This document shows positions 51,816 through 63,109 of a stretch of DNA of 64,000 bases, one piece after another. This stretch comes from Erinaceus europaeus (taxonomy: Eukaryota; Chordata; Mammalia; Eulipotyphla; Erinaceidae). The notes beneath the pieces are model-generated. The model did not search any database. It was not told the origin of the DNA and saw only the letters and a program-made list of their open reading frames with translations. The DNA lies in the NCBI RefSeq assembly GCF_950295315.1, contig NC_080164.1, positions 112,364,447 through 112,428,446 on the forward strand, in the 5' to 3' direction. The position numbers were made by a program, and so were the translations under genes. The stretch's first letter is position 1. Every line of letters begins with the position of its first letter.

Positions 51816-52214
51816 AACTGAGTTGAGTTAGTATTCCAAAGACATCATTCCTCATGTAAAAGATATAAAAAGGCCTTATACTTTAGAAGTGCAATTTTGA
51901 AGACTGTCCTGTTGAAGTTTTCTGATCCCAGACTTCCTGATAGCTGTTTTTGGAAAACCTACTAATTGTTACCTTTCGAACTATGTTTGAAAAATATATG
52001 TTTTGCTTATTATTTGTCTACCAGGTATATTCTTTTGGCTATGGGGACTTTCTCTCCACCTGGGGTGCATCTAATCTCAGGGCCATGGCACCTGGCTAAA
52101 GTTGTACACCTGCTTAATCTTTGCACTGTCCGAAACTTTAAATCATCTGCCAGAAGGGCCAGAAATCATCATGTTTGCCTTTATGAGTATATCCTTGTGC
52201 CTTGTGACTATCAG
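51816..52214. other. Unique sequence
   Basis: No exon or repeat recognised. Confidence 0.5.
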
Positions 52215-52440
52215 AAGTCCTTGGGAGGCGAGGTGGTAGTGAACCTGGTTAAGCACATACATTACATTGCAGAAGGACCCAGGTTCAAGCTCCTGCTCCC
52301 CACCTACATGGGGAAAGTTTTGTAAGTGGTGAAATAGGGCTGCAGGTGTCTCTCTGTCTCCTTCCCTTTCTCTATCTCCCCCTCTCAATTTCTCTCTGTC
52401 TCTATCCAATAATAAGTAAGTAAATAAAGTGTATTAATAC
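52215..52440 (+). mobile_element. tRNA-derived SINE, older subtype
   Basis: GTGGTAGTGAACCTGGTTAAGC head, GGTTCAAGCTCCTGCTCCCC, CCAATAATAAGTAAGTAAATAAA tail. Confidence 0.88.
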
Positions 52441-52479
52441 ATGAAAATATATTAAAGATGCATTTTTTAAAAAGAAGTC

Positions 52480-53115
52480 CTTTCCTCCCCATATTTGGGA
52501 GCTACTCTCTTCCCTGATCCAGATTTCTAGTCCTCTTTCCAACTCTGACACCATCTCTCCAAACAATAAATACCTTTGGTTCACCTGTATGTTAGCTGTC
52601 AGGCTCAGACAAAGAGTAGTGAAGTCATGGACCCCTTGGAATATACATAAAATAGACCTACTAGTTTTCCCCAAAATGAAGACCCCAAATCTCATCTGCT
52701 ATATTCTTGCCTTTAGGCTCTTGATTATTAAGTATTTTGCTTTATATCTTAATGCTTTTCAGCCACCAAGTTGCAGATGCTACCATGACACCAATCTGAC
52801 TTCCCTGGGGAGAAGACCTTACCAATAAGTCCTGGAACCCCACCTCTCCAGATCCCTGCCCCACTAAGCGAAAGGTAGAAACAGGCTGGGGGTATGAATC
52901 CACCTGCCAATGACCATGTTTAGTGGAGAAGCAATTACAGAAGCCAGACCTTCTGGACCCCATAATGGCCCATGCTCCCAGAGAGATAAAGAATAGGAAA
53001 GCTTTCAAGGGAGGGGATAGGATGCAGAACTCTGGTGGTCGGAATTGTGAGGAATTGTATCCCTCTTATTCTATGGTCTTGTTGATATTTTTATTTTATA
53101 AATAAATTTTAAAAA
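52480..53115 (+). mobile_element. Family R copy
   Basis: Plus orientation, about 640 bp, collinear with 1-696 including the CCCATATTTGGGAGCTACT start and a TTTATAAATAAATTTTAAAA end. Confidence 0.75.
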
Positions 53116-53574
53116 AAGAAGTCCCTTAAAAGAAAGTGAGATTATATTTGGGTTTTGGGGATCTTAATCTACCTTGTTTCCACATATTTACAGGACAAAT
53201 ATTTTTGCACAAAAACTCATTTTCAGTTTTTTATAAACACAGTACATATTTATAACACACTCTGAACATGCAGGTTTTTTATAGAGTCTCTGAAATTCAG
53301 GCCACACTCTAAACAAAATACATTACAGTGATGTTTACCTAGGGATTTACATTGAATGGGCTGGAAGAAACAAAATATAATATTCCTAAATGACCCGCAA
53401 GTTTCCTAGAGCTTTTGCATTACAATGTTCTCATTTTTAATGTGGGTCATAACAGTTTCTCCTAATCTTACATTAATTTTTAATCATAGTTTCTTATGCT
53501 GCTGCTTGAATTCCCTATCACCAGTGATAAGCTTTCTTGGAAGTTTCATTCATTTAAAATGTACTCTGGACCTG
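53116..53574. other. Unique AT-rich sequence
   Basis: No exon or repeat recognised. Confidence 0.5.
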
Positions 53575-54010
53575 TATTCTCCCCACCCACCCACTCCCAC
53601 CCCAGAGTCTTTTACTTTGATGTGACATGCCAATTCCATTTCAGGTTCTACTTGTGTTTTCGTTTCTGATCTTGTTTTTCAACTTCTGCCTGAGAGTGAG
53701 ATCATCCCATATTCATCCTTCTGTTTCTGACTTATTTCACTTAACATGAATTTTTCAAGGTCCATCCAAGATCAATTGAAAATGGTAAAGTCACCATTTT
53801 TTACAGCTGAGTAGTATTCCATTGTGTATATATACCACAACTTGCTCAGCCACTCATCTGTTGTTGGACACCTGGGTTGCTTCCAGGTTTTGGCTATTAC
53901 AAATTGTGCTGCTAAGAACATATGTGTACACAGATCTTTTTGAGTGGATAAGCTGGGTTCCTTAGGATATATCCCCAGGAGAAGAATTGCTGGATTATAG
54001 CGTAGGTCCA
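53575..54010 (-). mobile_element. L1 3' end
   Basis: Minus orientation; 3' UTR then ORF2 C-terminus (minus-strand peptide TMEYYSAVKNGDF and FVIAKTWKQPRCPTTDEW). Confidence 0.9.
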
Positions 54011-54011
54011 T

Positions 54012-54185
54012 TTCTAGCCTTCTGAGAGTTAACAAGGGAGACAGAAAGAGAGATCCCTGGCAGCCTGCTTCACAGCTTGTAAAATGCAGGTGGGTTGCAG
54101 GATCTTGAACCTGGGTACTTGTGTAGGTCCTTGTGCTTAGTACTTGTGTGTTTAACCAGGTGAGCCACTGAGCAACCCCCATATC
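54012..54185 (-). mobile_element. tRNA-derived SINE, core shortened
   Basis: CCTGGCAGCCTGCTTCACAGC, GATCTTGAACCTGGGTAC and TTTAACCAGGTGAGCCACTG. Confidence 0.8.
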
Positions 54186-54392
54186 TTATTTTCCAAAGGA
54201 AAACTGTTTAAAATCAAAAGTACAATGACTGTCACAGGTATGGGAGACCACCCAGTGTGATAACAGCCTCACCACCAGGAAATCCTCAAAATCTTAATTG
54301 GGGAAAAATCGTAACTTAGAATATTTTTTAAAGCAGAAATATTCATTCCACAGTCCTATCATCTTTTAAATGATTTGCTCTCTAGACATATT

Positions 54393-55061
54393 TGTAGGGA
54401 AATTGTGAGGATGTGGTAGAGTTTGACAGGGCTTGACCTGAGTGGTAGGCATTCATCCTGTCAGTCTCTCTGTCTCTACTGAGAGTTCGAGCGAGGAGGG
54501 ACATGAGACCCCCACTCCAATGTTTGTCTCATCTTATCAGACTCCCTGCCTCACAAAGCACCCTGCATTTTTCTGCCTCCAGGATCCCGGTATTCCTTAA
54601 AACATTAAGCCAGCTCCCCCTGCTCCATCCTGAATTCCTCAATACTATGTCCCGCCCTTTTATTATCTACATATCAATCTGCTTTGTCTTACAAATGACT
54701 TAAGGTCTCCTCCCTAATTCCCCACAGGGTATTATTAATCCTACAGGTTAAACCCCTAGCAACAGTTGCTAATGAAGTCCCTACCTTTCCCAGCCTCTTT
54801 TCACCGCCCCTTTCCTAACCATGTATGGTATTGTCAAGCCACTTCCAGTTCCGACTTGCCTCTTCCATTGTCCAGCCTGGGAGGAGCATGCGGGCAGACC
54901 AGGGGGCTGACGCTGGCCATGGTAGTTTGCGCCATGTGGCTTAACCAGGTGTGCTACTGCCCGACTCTGGGGCACTCAGATGAATAAATATTTGAATTGC
55001 CTCGCCACCATGAGCTTGGTTCCTGGGTCATCTCTCTCTCTCTCTCATCTCTAGCCGGACA
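54393..55061 (+). mobile_element. Solo LTR, ERV1/ERV2 family relative
   Basis: 669 bp, TG...CA, with perfect 6-bp duplication CATATT at 54387-54392 and 55062-55067. It starts TGTAGGGAAATTGTG like ERV2's LTR, shares the GCAACAGTTGCTAA block, and has AATAAA at 54983-54988. A solo LTR left by LTR-LTR recombination. Confidence 0.88.
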
Positions 55062-55067
55062 CATATT

Positions 55068-55439
55068 ATTTCACATAAGTGAACTGGGAACAACTAGCTG
55101 GCAATCTTACATTGGGTTCTTTTTTGTAAATTCATTTAATAATTATTGATAGGCGTAGGGTTATTTCTAAGGAAAATTTATAAGAAATAGGATAGGACTT
55201 GTGATATCTTAATAAGGCATATCTCTTAGCACATAAAATATATAAAGTACCTAAAATACAAAGAGATTCAGATACCACTAAAAGGATTCAAAGCATAGTG
55301 AAGTCAAGTATATTAATATAGATAGTAACCATTGATTATCATAAAAACAAACTCCCCAACTAGACTGGTTATAATAATATTTAATTATTGATATTCTAAG
55401 CTCTTTCTAAGTCTACAAGAAACCTCTTGCATTCTCTTA
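55068..55439. other. Unique AT-rich sequence
   Basis: No exon or repeat recognised. Confidence 0.45.
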
Positions 55440-56350
55440 AATATCATCATTTCTCCTAGTCCTTGTACCTCTAGGACTATGCCCATACTTCTTGGTATTT
55501 ATTCTCTATGATTCCTTACCACCATACCATCGCTGTGGACTTCAACCAAATTGCTACTGGTATTGCCACCCCACATTATGCTGCTACTGAATTCTTACTT
55601 TGGACTTAACCAGTAATACCAAACCTGAGAAGTCAACCTTGCAACTCCTCAAATCTGGTGAGATCCTTCTTAACACATGGGACTACCTACATGCAAGTTA
55701 GATGGCACATCATTTAAGTAAGAGATACCAGATATAGGCTAGGGTTTAGGGTACTGGGTACAGGTGTACATATATCCATAATCAAGGGGCAATTATATAA
55801 CTCAAAGTGCTCAATAATAGGTGAAGTGCTTAGGGAGGCAACATAAATTCTGTGAATTATTGGACTTAGACCAAATTAGCTGAGCAGTCTAGCAGAAAAG
55901 CCCAAAGAAGACAGATCCACAAAACCTGATTCTGGTTGGATTCAACAAATGATACTCAATCCTTAAACAACTGGGAGAAAGTCTAAGGTTATTAAATAAA
56001 GAGAGGACTACAAACATTGGATAAGAGCAAGAGACTAGCCCACTTAATAATGGCCCTTTTGGTCAATATCACACCACCTCATCATCTGGGGCCCTATGGA
56101 TTTCCACACACATATGATGGGCCTAGACCTCTAAGGGATCCCTCTCTACACCACCACTGGTCACTTCCAACAGAAACAGCATATTGAGGGACCTCCCAAG
56201 ACCTTGTCCTCACCATATAGCTGCAAAGGGAGGCTGGGAAATCCTGTACTGCCATTCATGAAAGGCTCATCTTAAAATAAGCTGTAACCATGAGCTGTGA
56301 GCTCAGAACAATAGGGACTTAGAGGTTACACAGGCTTTGGTGGTAAATAT
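55440..56350 (+). mobile_element. Probable 5' section of family R
   Basis: The section around 56030-56230 matches the complement of about 35500-35720 (GGGGCCCTATGG, ATGATGGGCCTAGACCTC, GACCTTGTCCTCA). The remainder is non-coding and unrecognised. Confidence 0.5.
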
Positions 56351-56539
56351 ATGTATGTATATATATACACATATTAGGCCCTGGGTCATGTGGATGGAGG
56401 TAAATAGTTAACTGTTTTTACTTTTTTTTCCTCCCTGGTCTAAGCTTTTAAGAGTGTTAACATATCAAAGATTCAGCCTATGTATTAAAAAGACTCAGCC
56501 TGTGACTTAAAAAGTTTGAGACATTCAATCATTTTCCCC

Positions 56540-56883
56540 CTCTCATATTAATTAGTGATTTATATGACTACAAATTGATAGGCGTGTACATAAACACCAT
56601 TCCCACCACCATCCCATCCCCCCACCCCTTGAAGCTGATCATTGACCCTCACCCTCAACCCAGGGTTTTTACTTTGGTGCCTTACTCCAAATTTAGTCAA
56701 ATCCTGCTTTGAGCTTCCCTTTCTGTTATTCTTTCTCAACTTCTGTTTATGAGTGGGATCATCCCATACTTATCTTTATCTTTCTGACTTAGCTCGCTTA
56801 ACATAATTCTTCCTAGCTCCATCCAAGATGGGTCAGAAAAGGTGGGTTCATTGTTCTTAATAGCTGCATAGTATTCCAATGTG
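56540..56883 (-). mobile_element. L1 3' end, left part of the L1 split by ERV2
   Basis: Minus-strand L1: 3' UTR (from about 56540) and the ORF2p C-terminus with the typical LEYYAAIKN and WMELG...LSQKDKDKY pattern. It continues at 60111 after the ERV2 insertion. Confidence 0.88.
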
Positions 56884-56925
56884 TATACATGTTGAGAAAT
56901 TGTGCAGATGTGGTTGAACATTGGC

Positions 56926-57160
56926 ATGCATATTTCCACAGAATTACTCAAAACCTGTCTGGCTTCCTGCCCACCATGTCCAACAATACCCACATTATGC
57001 TGCTGCTATCCCTGAGGATCAAGAAACACTGCAAGAGGACTGGCTGTGGGATGCACCCCAGGACATGGTGGAATCTGAAAAATCTGGTTCACACAGCCCT
57101 TTCCTCCTCCCCTTCTCTGAATATTTTATGCTATGTCTGGCCAGTTGTGCTTTGTGAGTG
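56926..57160 (+). pseudogene. ERV2 integrase C-terminal remnant
   Basis: Matches, on the opposite strand, ERV1 positions about 15390-15150 (block CTGTCTGG-TTCCTGCCCACCATGT and onward). Frames are open only for about 75 codons. The join to LTR sequence near 56927 looks like a deletion junction with a shared GCA. Confidence 0.75.
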
Positions 57161-58509
57161 AGTTGAATGACTAAAAACATTTTTTTTTGAGTGGGTTGAA
57201 TGACCAAATTTTTTGTATGGCCTATTTTGCAGAGAGTACTCTGAAACTTAATTGACTTTATATAAAAATGCTGGATGCAGCCCTGGTTTCTGGAGATGTC
57301 CAGAAACAGTCCAAAAATTGTTTTTCTCCTCTTTTGATTTTTTTTTTAAGTCTTGGTATAAATGTGAAATGTTTGGTCTTAAACTGTGTGAGTAAAGATG
57401 GTTCAACTAAGACAGTACAGATCTAACTTGGTGTTATAAATGATATGTCTTTGTAACAAAAGTTTTTCTCCTCCTGTGTGTTATAAACTACATGTTTATG
57501 TGTGTGTTTCAAGTTTGGTAAACATTAACTTAATGGTTAAAAGTGTAACTTTGAAGCTACATTCTTACCAGGCAGAGTTAAATGAAGGAGTTTTCAACAC
57601 GATTTTTATAAAGGTAAAATTAATTTGCTAAAGTAACTGAGTATTTAAGGTAAAGTCTAAATATTTAACGTGACAATTCATCTCCAAAATTAAAATACAA
57701 ATTCTCTATACAGGACATTTTTGAAGGGCCCCCAAAAGTGCCCTGTAAACTAATCTTGTGGAAGTTAATCCACAACAAATCTGGCATCAATCTGATGTTA
57801 TAAATGTTCAAAAAAAAAAAAAAAACCATTGTCACTAACATGTGTTAACTCTCTAAGTAACCTGAGTTTGTTTAAAGTTCAAAGTGAAAAATAGTTGAAA
57901 ATCAATATATATTTAACTAAATTTGGTCTGAAGATCCTGTTGTACAGAGACTGCTACACGAGGTCACATAAGATGACCTTTAAACAAAATTAAAAAGATC
58001 CTTAAACCAGTTATTATCGAGTCTAACTTATTAAGTTTTTTTTTTCTTCACAAGTAATTGACTACAACTATGTCAAAGCCTTCACATGAAGAAGCATCTG
58101 CTCATATGGTAAGATATTAAACTTTATAAGAATAGTTTAACATCTTACCACATATACAACTTATGTAAATTAACAACAACATTCACATATTTTTCTACAC
58201 TTAACTGATGTATCTCATTTTGCTACCATAGGCCTGCCTTTGTCAGCCAACAATTTAAAGACTTTTTTTCCTTTATAACATCACCCATACCACAGACATC
58301 CCTTACAACACCCAAAGACAAACGGCTTGTTGAGGAGGCCTGCAAAACACCTAGGCCCAATTAAGTAAAGAAAAAAGGGGGGACACATCCTCCCGATATT
58401 CAGTTGGCTAAAGCACCAACTACATTAAACTTCTTTTAATATCTATAAAAATTCAAACCAGACACCCTGCTAACCACAGGAAGCAGATTTGTTTGTGTTT
58501 CTTTCACAG
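57160..58509 (+). other. ERV2 non-coding internal region
   Basis: AT-rich sequence corresponding to ERV1 14330-15140 (on the minus strand there). No long frame and no env motif seen. It ends at a strong splice acceptor (tgtttctttcacag, AG at 58508-58509). Confidence 0.6.
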
Positions 58510-59040
58510 GAATCTGAGAAAATCCATTTGGACCCCTGTCCTCTGACATCGCTCACAAGAAGATATGACTACAGAGCACCCCCTGAGACCCATGATGTGA
58601 CCTGGCACGATCTGAAGAAACTGATTCACAGACTCCAAGGACAGAACTTTCTTACTGCTTTTCTCTCGCCCATCACTGTCTGCCCTTCCTGCTTCTGTTT
58701 TGTCTGTCACGTTTTGGCGGTTCCAGCTCACTCTCTACAGAAAAGCGGAATTCTGGTGGCTGACCTTCCCCATCGAGAAAGACGTGCAGCATTCATCCCC
58801 TGGCATTTCTTCCCCTGGTCATGCATTGGACTGACGCTTCTATCGCACTTGCTGGTACACCTCTTGAACACTTTACACCATTTTACAACAGCTTCCCTTT
58901 ACTCTCCTGAGTTTCTCAAGACTGAACTTAGCAGTCATTACAGGTTAGACATTACAGGTTGTTGTCTTGGGACTCTGTATGACATGCCCCCTCACCTCAG
59001 GCCATGCCTCCAGAGGCAGGAAACTCCCCCTCATTACTAG
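58510..59040 (+). pseudogene. ERV2 conserved 3' ORF after splice acceptor, function unknown
   Basis: An open frame of about 176 codons that starts just after the acceptor at 58508-58509. Its first ~60 codons align with the ERV1 frame at 14327-14086 (shared motif LIHRLQGQ); the middle is hydrophobic, then Pro-rich. Two copies keeping the same acceptor and frame hints at a spliced accessory or reduced envelope product. I do not recognise the family and no known env landmark is visible. Confidence 0.55.
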
Positions 59041-59638
59041 GCTTTGCCCTCAGAGACAGGAGATGCCCTCAGAGGCAAGAAACTGCCCCTCAACTAGGAC
59101 ATACCCCCAGAAGTAGAAGGCACCCCCAGTGGCAGGAAACACCCCTTTTCCTACCAGGTCTCCCCTTGGCATCACACTGGCTCTTGCTGCCCTCCTACTT
59201 GTCCCTTCCTGTCTTGTTCCAGTTCTTCTGAAAATGCCTGCATGATATCATTCAGGTTTATGCCCAAAAGGTTTCTGTTCACCCCTAAACTACTATTCCT
59301 CTGTCACAGATGGAGCCTTTTACAGACATTGACCCATTTAAATGTGATGATTAGATAGAAAGATAAGGGAAAGATGGAGAAAAAATTGTGAGGAGATGGT
59401 GAAGCCTGGAGAGCTTAACCTATGAGTCCCTCCAGGTAAGTCTCTCTCTCTAGAGAGGGACTGAGCAAAAGGGGGGGACACATATATCTCACGAGGTTGG
59501 CAGCTATGTAAGTCTTACCTCCCCCACAGAAACATCCTATATCTTCCCACCGGAGCCTGATATTCCTTAAAAAACATAAAGCCTGCTCCACTCTAAATGT
59601 CCTATACTATAGCCATTAGATAAAAGGAAAGGGGGAGG

Positions 59639-60104
59639 TGTTGGGAAATTGTACAGATGTGGTAGAACATTGGCAGGGCCCACAAACCACTATATTTCCA
59701 TGCAAGTATTATTTACAGATATCCACCATGTTATCCCCTCAGGGTATTGCTAATTCAGTTAAAACCATTGCAACAGTTGCTAAGGACACTTCCACCTTCC
59801 CAACATGCCTATTGCCTCTCCACCCCTTTTCCTAGCCAATCCCATCCCGACTTGCCACTTCCAGAATCCTCCCATAAAAACCTCTCCTATTTTGCTTTTG
59901 CTTTCTTTGCTTTTTTCTCTTCCGTGATCCAACCTGGAGAAGGGTTGGTGGGCATAGTGGGAGGCAGTCATTTTGCTAGCTCCATGTGGCCTGAACCACT
60001 GTGCTCACACCCAATTCTGGGGCTTCCGTGTGAATAAAGATTTGCGTTCCCACTCCGCCACAAGTTCCTGGTCTCTTCTCTCTGCCCCGCAACACAACCC
60101 AACA
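59639..60104 (+). repeat. 3' LTR of ERV2
   Basis: 466 bp, TG...CA, directly after a polypurine tract. It contains CCCATAAAAACC (TATA-like), AATAAA at 60033-60038, and a GCCACAAGTTCCTGG block near the end. Its first 37 bp match the 5' end of the element at 56890. Confidence 0.92.
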
Positions 60105-60400
60105 TATACATACCATATCTTTCTCAGCCACTCATCTGTTGTTGGGCACCTGGGTTGCTTCCAGGTTTTAGCTATTACGAATTGTGCTGATATGAACATA
60201 GGTGTACACATTTCTTTTTGGTTGAGTATTATGGAGTCCTTGGGGTATATCCCTAGGAGAGGGATTACTGGGTCATATGAAAGGTCCATGTCTAGCCTTC
60301 TGAGAGGTCTCCAGACTGCTCTCCACAGAGGCTGGACCAATTTACATTCCCACCAGCAGTGCAGAAGGGTTCCTCTGTGGCAATGTAAATTGGATGGCAT
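60105..60400 (-). pseudogene. L1 ORF2p C-terminal fragment
   Basis: Minus-strand peptide with [15 protein letters not shown] and DPVIPLLGIYP, hallmark L1 ORF2p C-terminal motifs. It joins through the ERV2 insertion to the IKN-containing tail at 56736-56883. Confidence 0.9.
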
Positions 60401-61220
60401 ACTTCAAAAAAGATAGCAGCATCAAATGCTGGAGAGACTGGGGGATATTCCGGTTGGCCAGGATCTTGTTTAATATTTTGGTATCTATGTTCATCAGAGA
60501 TATTGTTCTGTAGTTTTCCTTTTTTGTTGTGTACCTATCTGCTTTTTTGTATCAGGGTGATGTTGGCTTCATAGAAGGTGGAAGGGAGTGTTCCTGTTTC
60601 TTCGATCTTTTGGAAGAACTTTAGAAGTATAGGTATTAGCTGTTTCCTGAAGGTTTAGTAGAATTTGTGAAGCCAGCTGGTCCAGGACTTTTGTTGTTGG
60701 GGAGATTATTAATAACTGTTTCAATTTCTTTGTCTGTGATTGGTGCATTTGGATTTTGTAGTTCTTCTTGATTCAGTTTTGGAAGGGCATATGCTTATAG
60801 GAATTCTTCCATTTCTTTCAGATTCTCTAGCTTGGTGGTGTATAGTTCTTAGTAGAAGTCTTGCATGATTTTCTGGATTTCTGTGGTGTCAGTTGTGATA
60901 CCTCCTCTAACATTTACAGTTCTATTTATTTGAGTCTTCTCCTTTTTTTTTGTGAGTCTGGCTAGGGGTTTGTCAATCTTGTTTAATTTTTAAAAGAACC
61001 AACATTTGATTTCATTGATCTTTTGTATGGTTCTCTTATTTTTTATGTTGTTTATTTCTTCTCTAATTTTAATGATTTTTTTTAATGATTTCCATCCTTC
61101 TGGTTGTTTTAGGATTCCTTTGATCTTCTTCCTCTAAGTCCTTAGGGCATGAAGTAAGGTTGTTTATTTGAGCTTTTTCTTGTTCTCTAATATGTGATTG
61201 TATGGCCATGAGTTCCCCTT

Positions 61221-61634
61221 TCAGTACTGATTTAGCTTTGTCCCAAATATTTTGATAGCTTGTGTATTTTCATTTGTTTCCAAGAACATGTGAATTTCTT
61301 GCTTCTGTGATTCTCTGACCCGGTGGTTCTTAAGCAGTATGTTGTTGAGTTTCCAAATTCTGTGACTTTTAGTAATTTTCTGTTTGTTGTGAAATGTTAG
61401 CTTTACTCCTCTGTGGTCTGAGAAGATACTTGGGATGATTTCAATGCTCTTGAATTTGTTTATGTTGTCTTTGTGGCCTAACATGTGGCCTATCCTTGAA
61501 GATGTGCTGTGTGGATTTAATAAGAATGAGTATTCCAGTTTTTTGGAGTGAAGAACTCTGAAAATGTCCAGCAGGTCTAGTCTGTCCATCTTTTCATTCA
61601 ATTCTCTCATTTCTTTGTTGATTCTCTGCTTCAT
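61221..61634 (-). pseudogene. L1 ORF2p endonuclease-domain fragment
   Basis: Minus-strand peptide containing SRIGHMLGHK and IIPSIFSDHRG, the C-terminal part of the APE-like endonuclease (its conserved S-D-H end). Downstream frame is broken. Confidence 0.88.
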
Positions 61635-62776
61635 TGATCTAAGTGTGACAGTAAGGTGTTAAAACCTCCCTCTATTACTGTGTTACTACTGATATATTTT
61701 TGTAGTTCTTTCTGTAGGTGGTTGATGGCTTAAGAAGGTCCCTCATTGGGTGTATAGATATTAATAATTGTTAAACCTTTTAGGCTGATATACCCTCTAA
61801 CAATTATGTAATGGCCTTGGATATATTTTATTACTTTATTTAATTTAAAATCTATTTTTTCAGAGATGAGAATGGCTGTTCCTTGCCTCTTTTTTTTTGT
61901 GGTCCATTAGCCTGTATGATAGTTTTCTATTCTTTCACTTTAAGCCTGTGTTTGTCTTCTTGGGTCAGATGGGATTCTTGCAAGCAGCATATTGTTGTGT
62001 TGTATTTTCTGATTCATCTTTCCATTCTGTGCCTTTTAATGGGTGAATTTAAGCCATTGACATTTATTGATATTATGGATTTAATGAATTATAGTGCCAC
62101 TATTCAACAATTTTTTATTTGCTCTGAGATACGGCAAGTATTATGGTGATGTTATTGTATATAAGAGGTCTTTTAGAACTTCTTTCAGGGCAGGCTTGGT
62201 GATGGTTGCCTCCTTTAACTGTTGTTGGAGAAGGTTTTGATCCCTCCATCTAGTTTCAATGACAGTCTAGGAGCGTATATTATACTTGGTTGAAACCTTT
62301 TTTCATTATGAGCTCAGTAGATATCTTGCCATTCTCTTCTGGCTTTTAGAGTTTGAGTGGAGAAGTCTGCTGATAATCTTGTGGGTTTTCCCCTGTATGA
62401 GACTTTTTGTTTTCCTCTTACAGCCTTTAGAATCCTTTCTTTATCCTTCTTTTCATTGTAGCTATATTGTGTCTTGGTGTCTTCGGGTCTGGGTTGATTC
62501 TGTTTTGGTCTCTCTGGGCCTCTTGAATCTTAATATCCTTTCTGTTGTTTAAGTCTGGGAAGTTTTCTTCTATAATTTCTTCTAGAACATTTATTTCTCC
62601 TTCCTCTCTTTCTTCCTCTGGCAGGCCAATTATATGGATGTTAATCCTTTTATGATCATCCCATATGTCTCTGTTGTTGTTTTCAGTATCTCTCCATCTC
62701 TTTTTGAGCTCTATTACCTCTATCTTTGTTTTCTCTACCTTATCCTCTGTCTGGCTAATTCTGTTTTCTGCTTCTG

Positions 62777-63106
62777 TTAGTCTGCTTCCATTCCTTCAGC
62801 TTCTTTCTTCAGTTCTGTTATATTATTAGCTTGTTCTTCTAGTTGACCTTTTAGTTCAGTTATTTTAACTTTCATTTCTCTAATTACCTTGAAGAAGCTT
62901 GTATTTTCTTTGAGGGTCTCATCTGTTGTTTCCCTAATTCTGATAGCCCTTTCCTCCATGGTTGTCTTCATTTCTGTGATTATTAGGTTTATTATTGCTT
63001 GTATACTTTTCTTATCTATGATTACTTCTGACTGATTTGGAGTTTCTTCTGGGATCCTGTCTTGATTCATTGTGGTAGCAGTTTTACTTGCTCTTGATTT
63101 AAGCAT
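62777..63106 (-). pseudogene. L1 ORF1p N-terminal coiled-coil fragment
   Basis: Minus-strand, 109 codons from ATG at 63106; Lys/Glu-rich heptads (TELKGQLEEQANNITELKKE) typical of the ORF1p coiled coil. The frame stops early, so it is a broken ORF1. Confidence 0.75.
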
Positions 63107-63109
63107 TTT

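Larger units (their letters stand above)
56890..60104 (+). mobile_element. ERV2: internally deleted provirus of the same family, inside L1
   Basis: Flanked by a perfect 6-bp target duplication TATACA (56884-56889 and 60105-60110), which interrupts a continuous minus-strand L1. It begins with about 37 bp of 5' LTR (TGTTGAGAAATTG), then jumps directly into sequence homologous to the integrase C-terminus of ERV1, the env-region ORF, a polypurine tract (59621-59638) and a full 3' LTR (59639-60104). A deletion thus removed most of the 5' LTR plus gag-pro-RT-RNase H. No functional pol remains. Confidence 0.92.

Noticed and set aside
51402..51831. Long frames encoding poly-Lys/Glu, poly-Gly/Glu, poly-Arg and poly-Ser
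   Set aside because: All are readings of the GAA/GGAGAA repeat.
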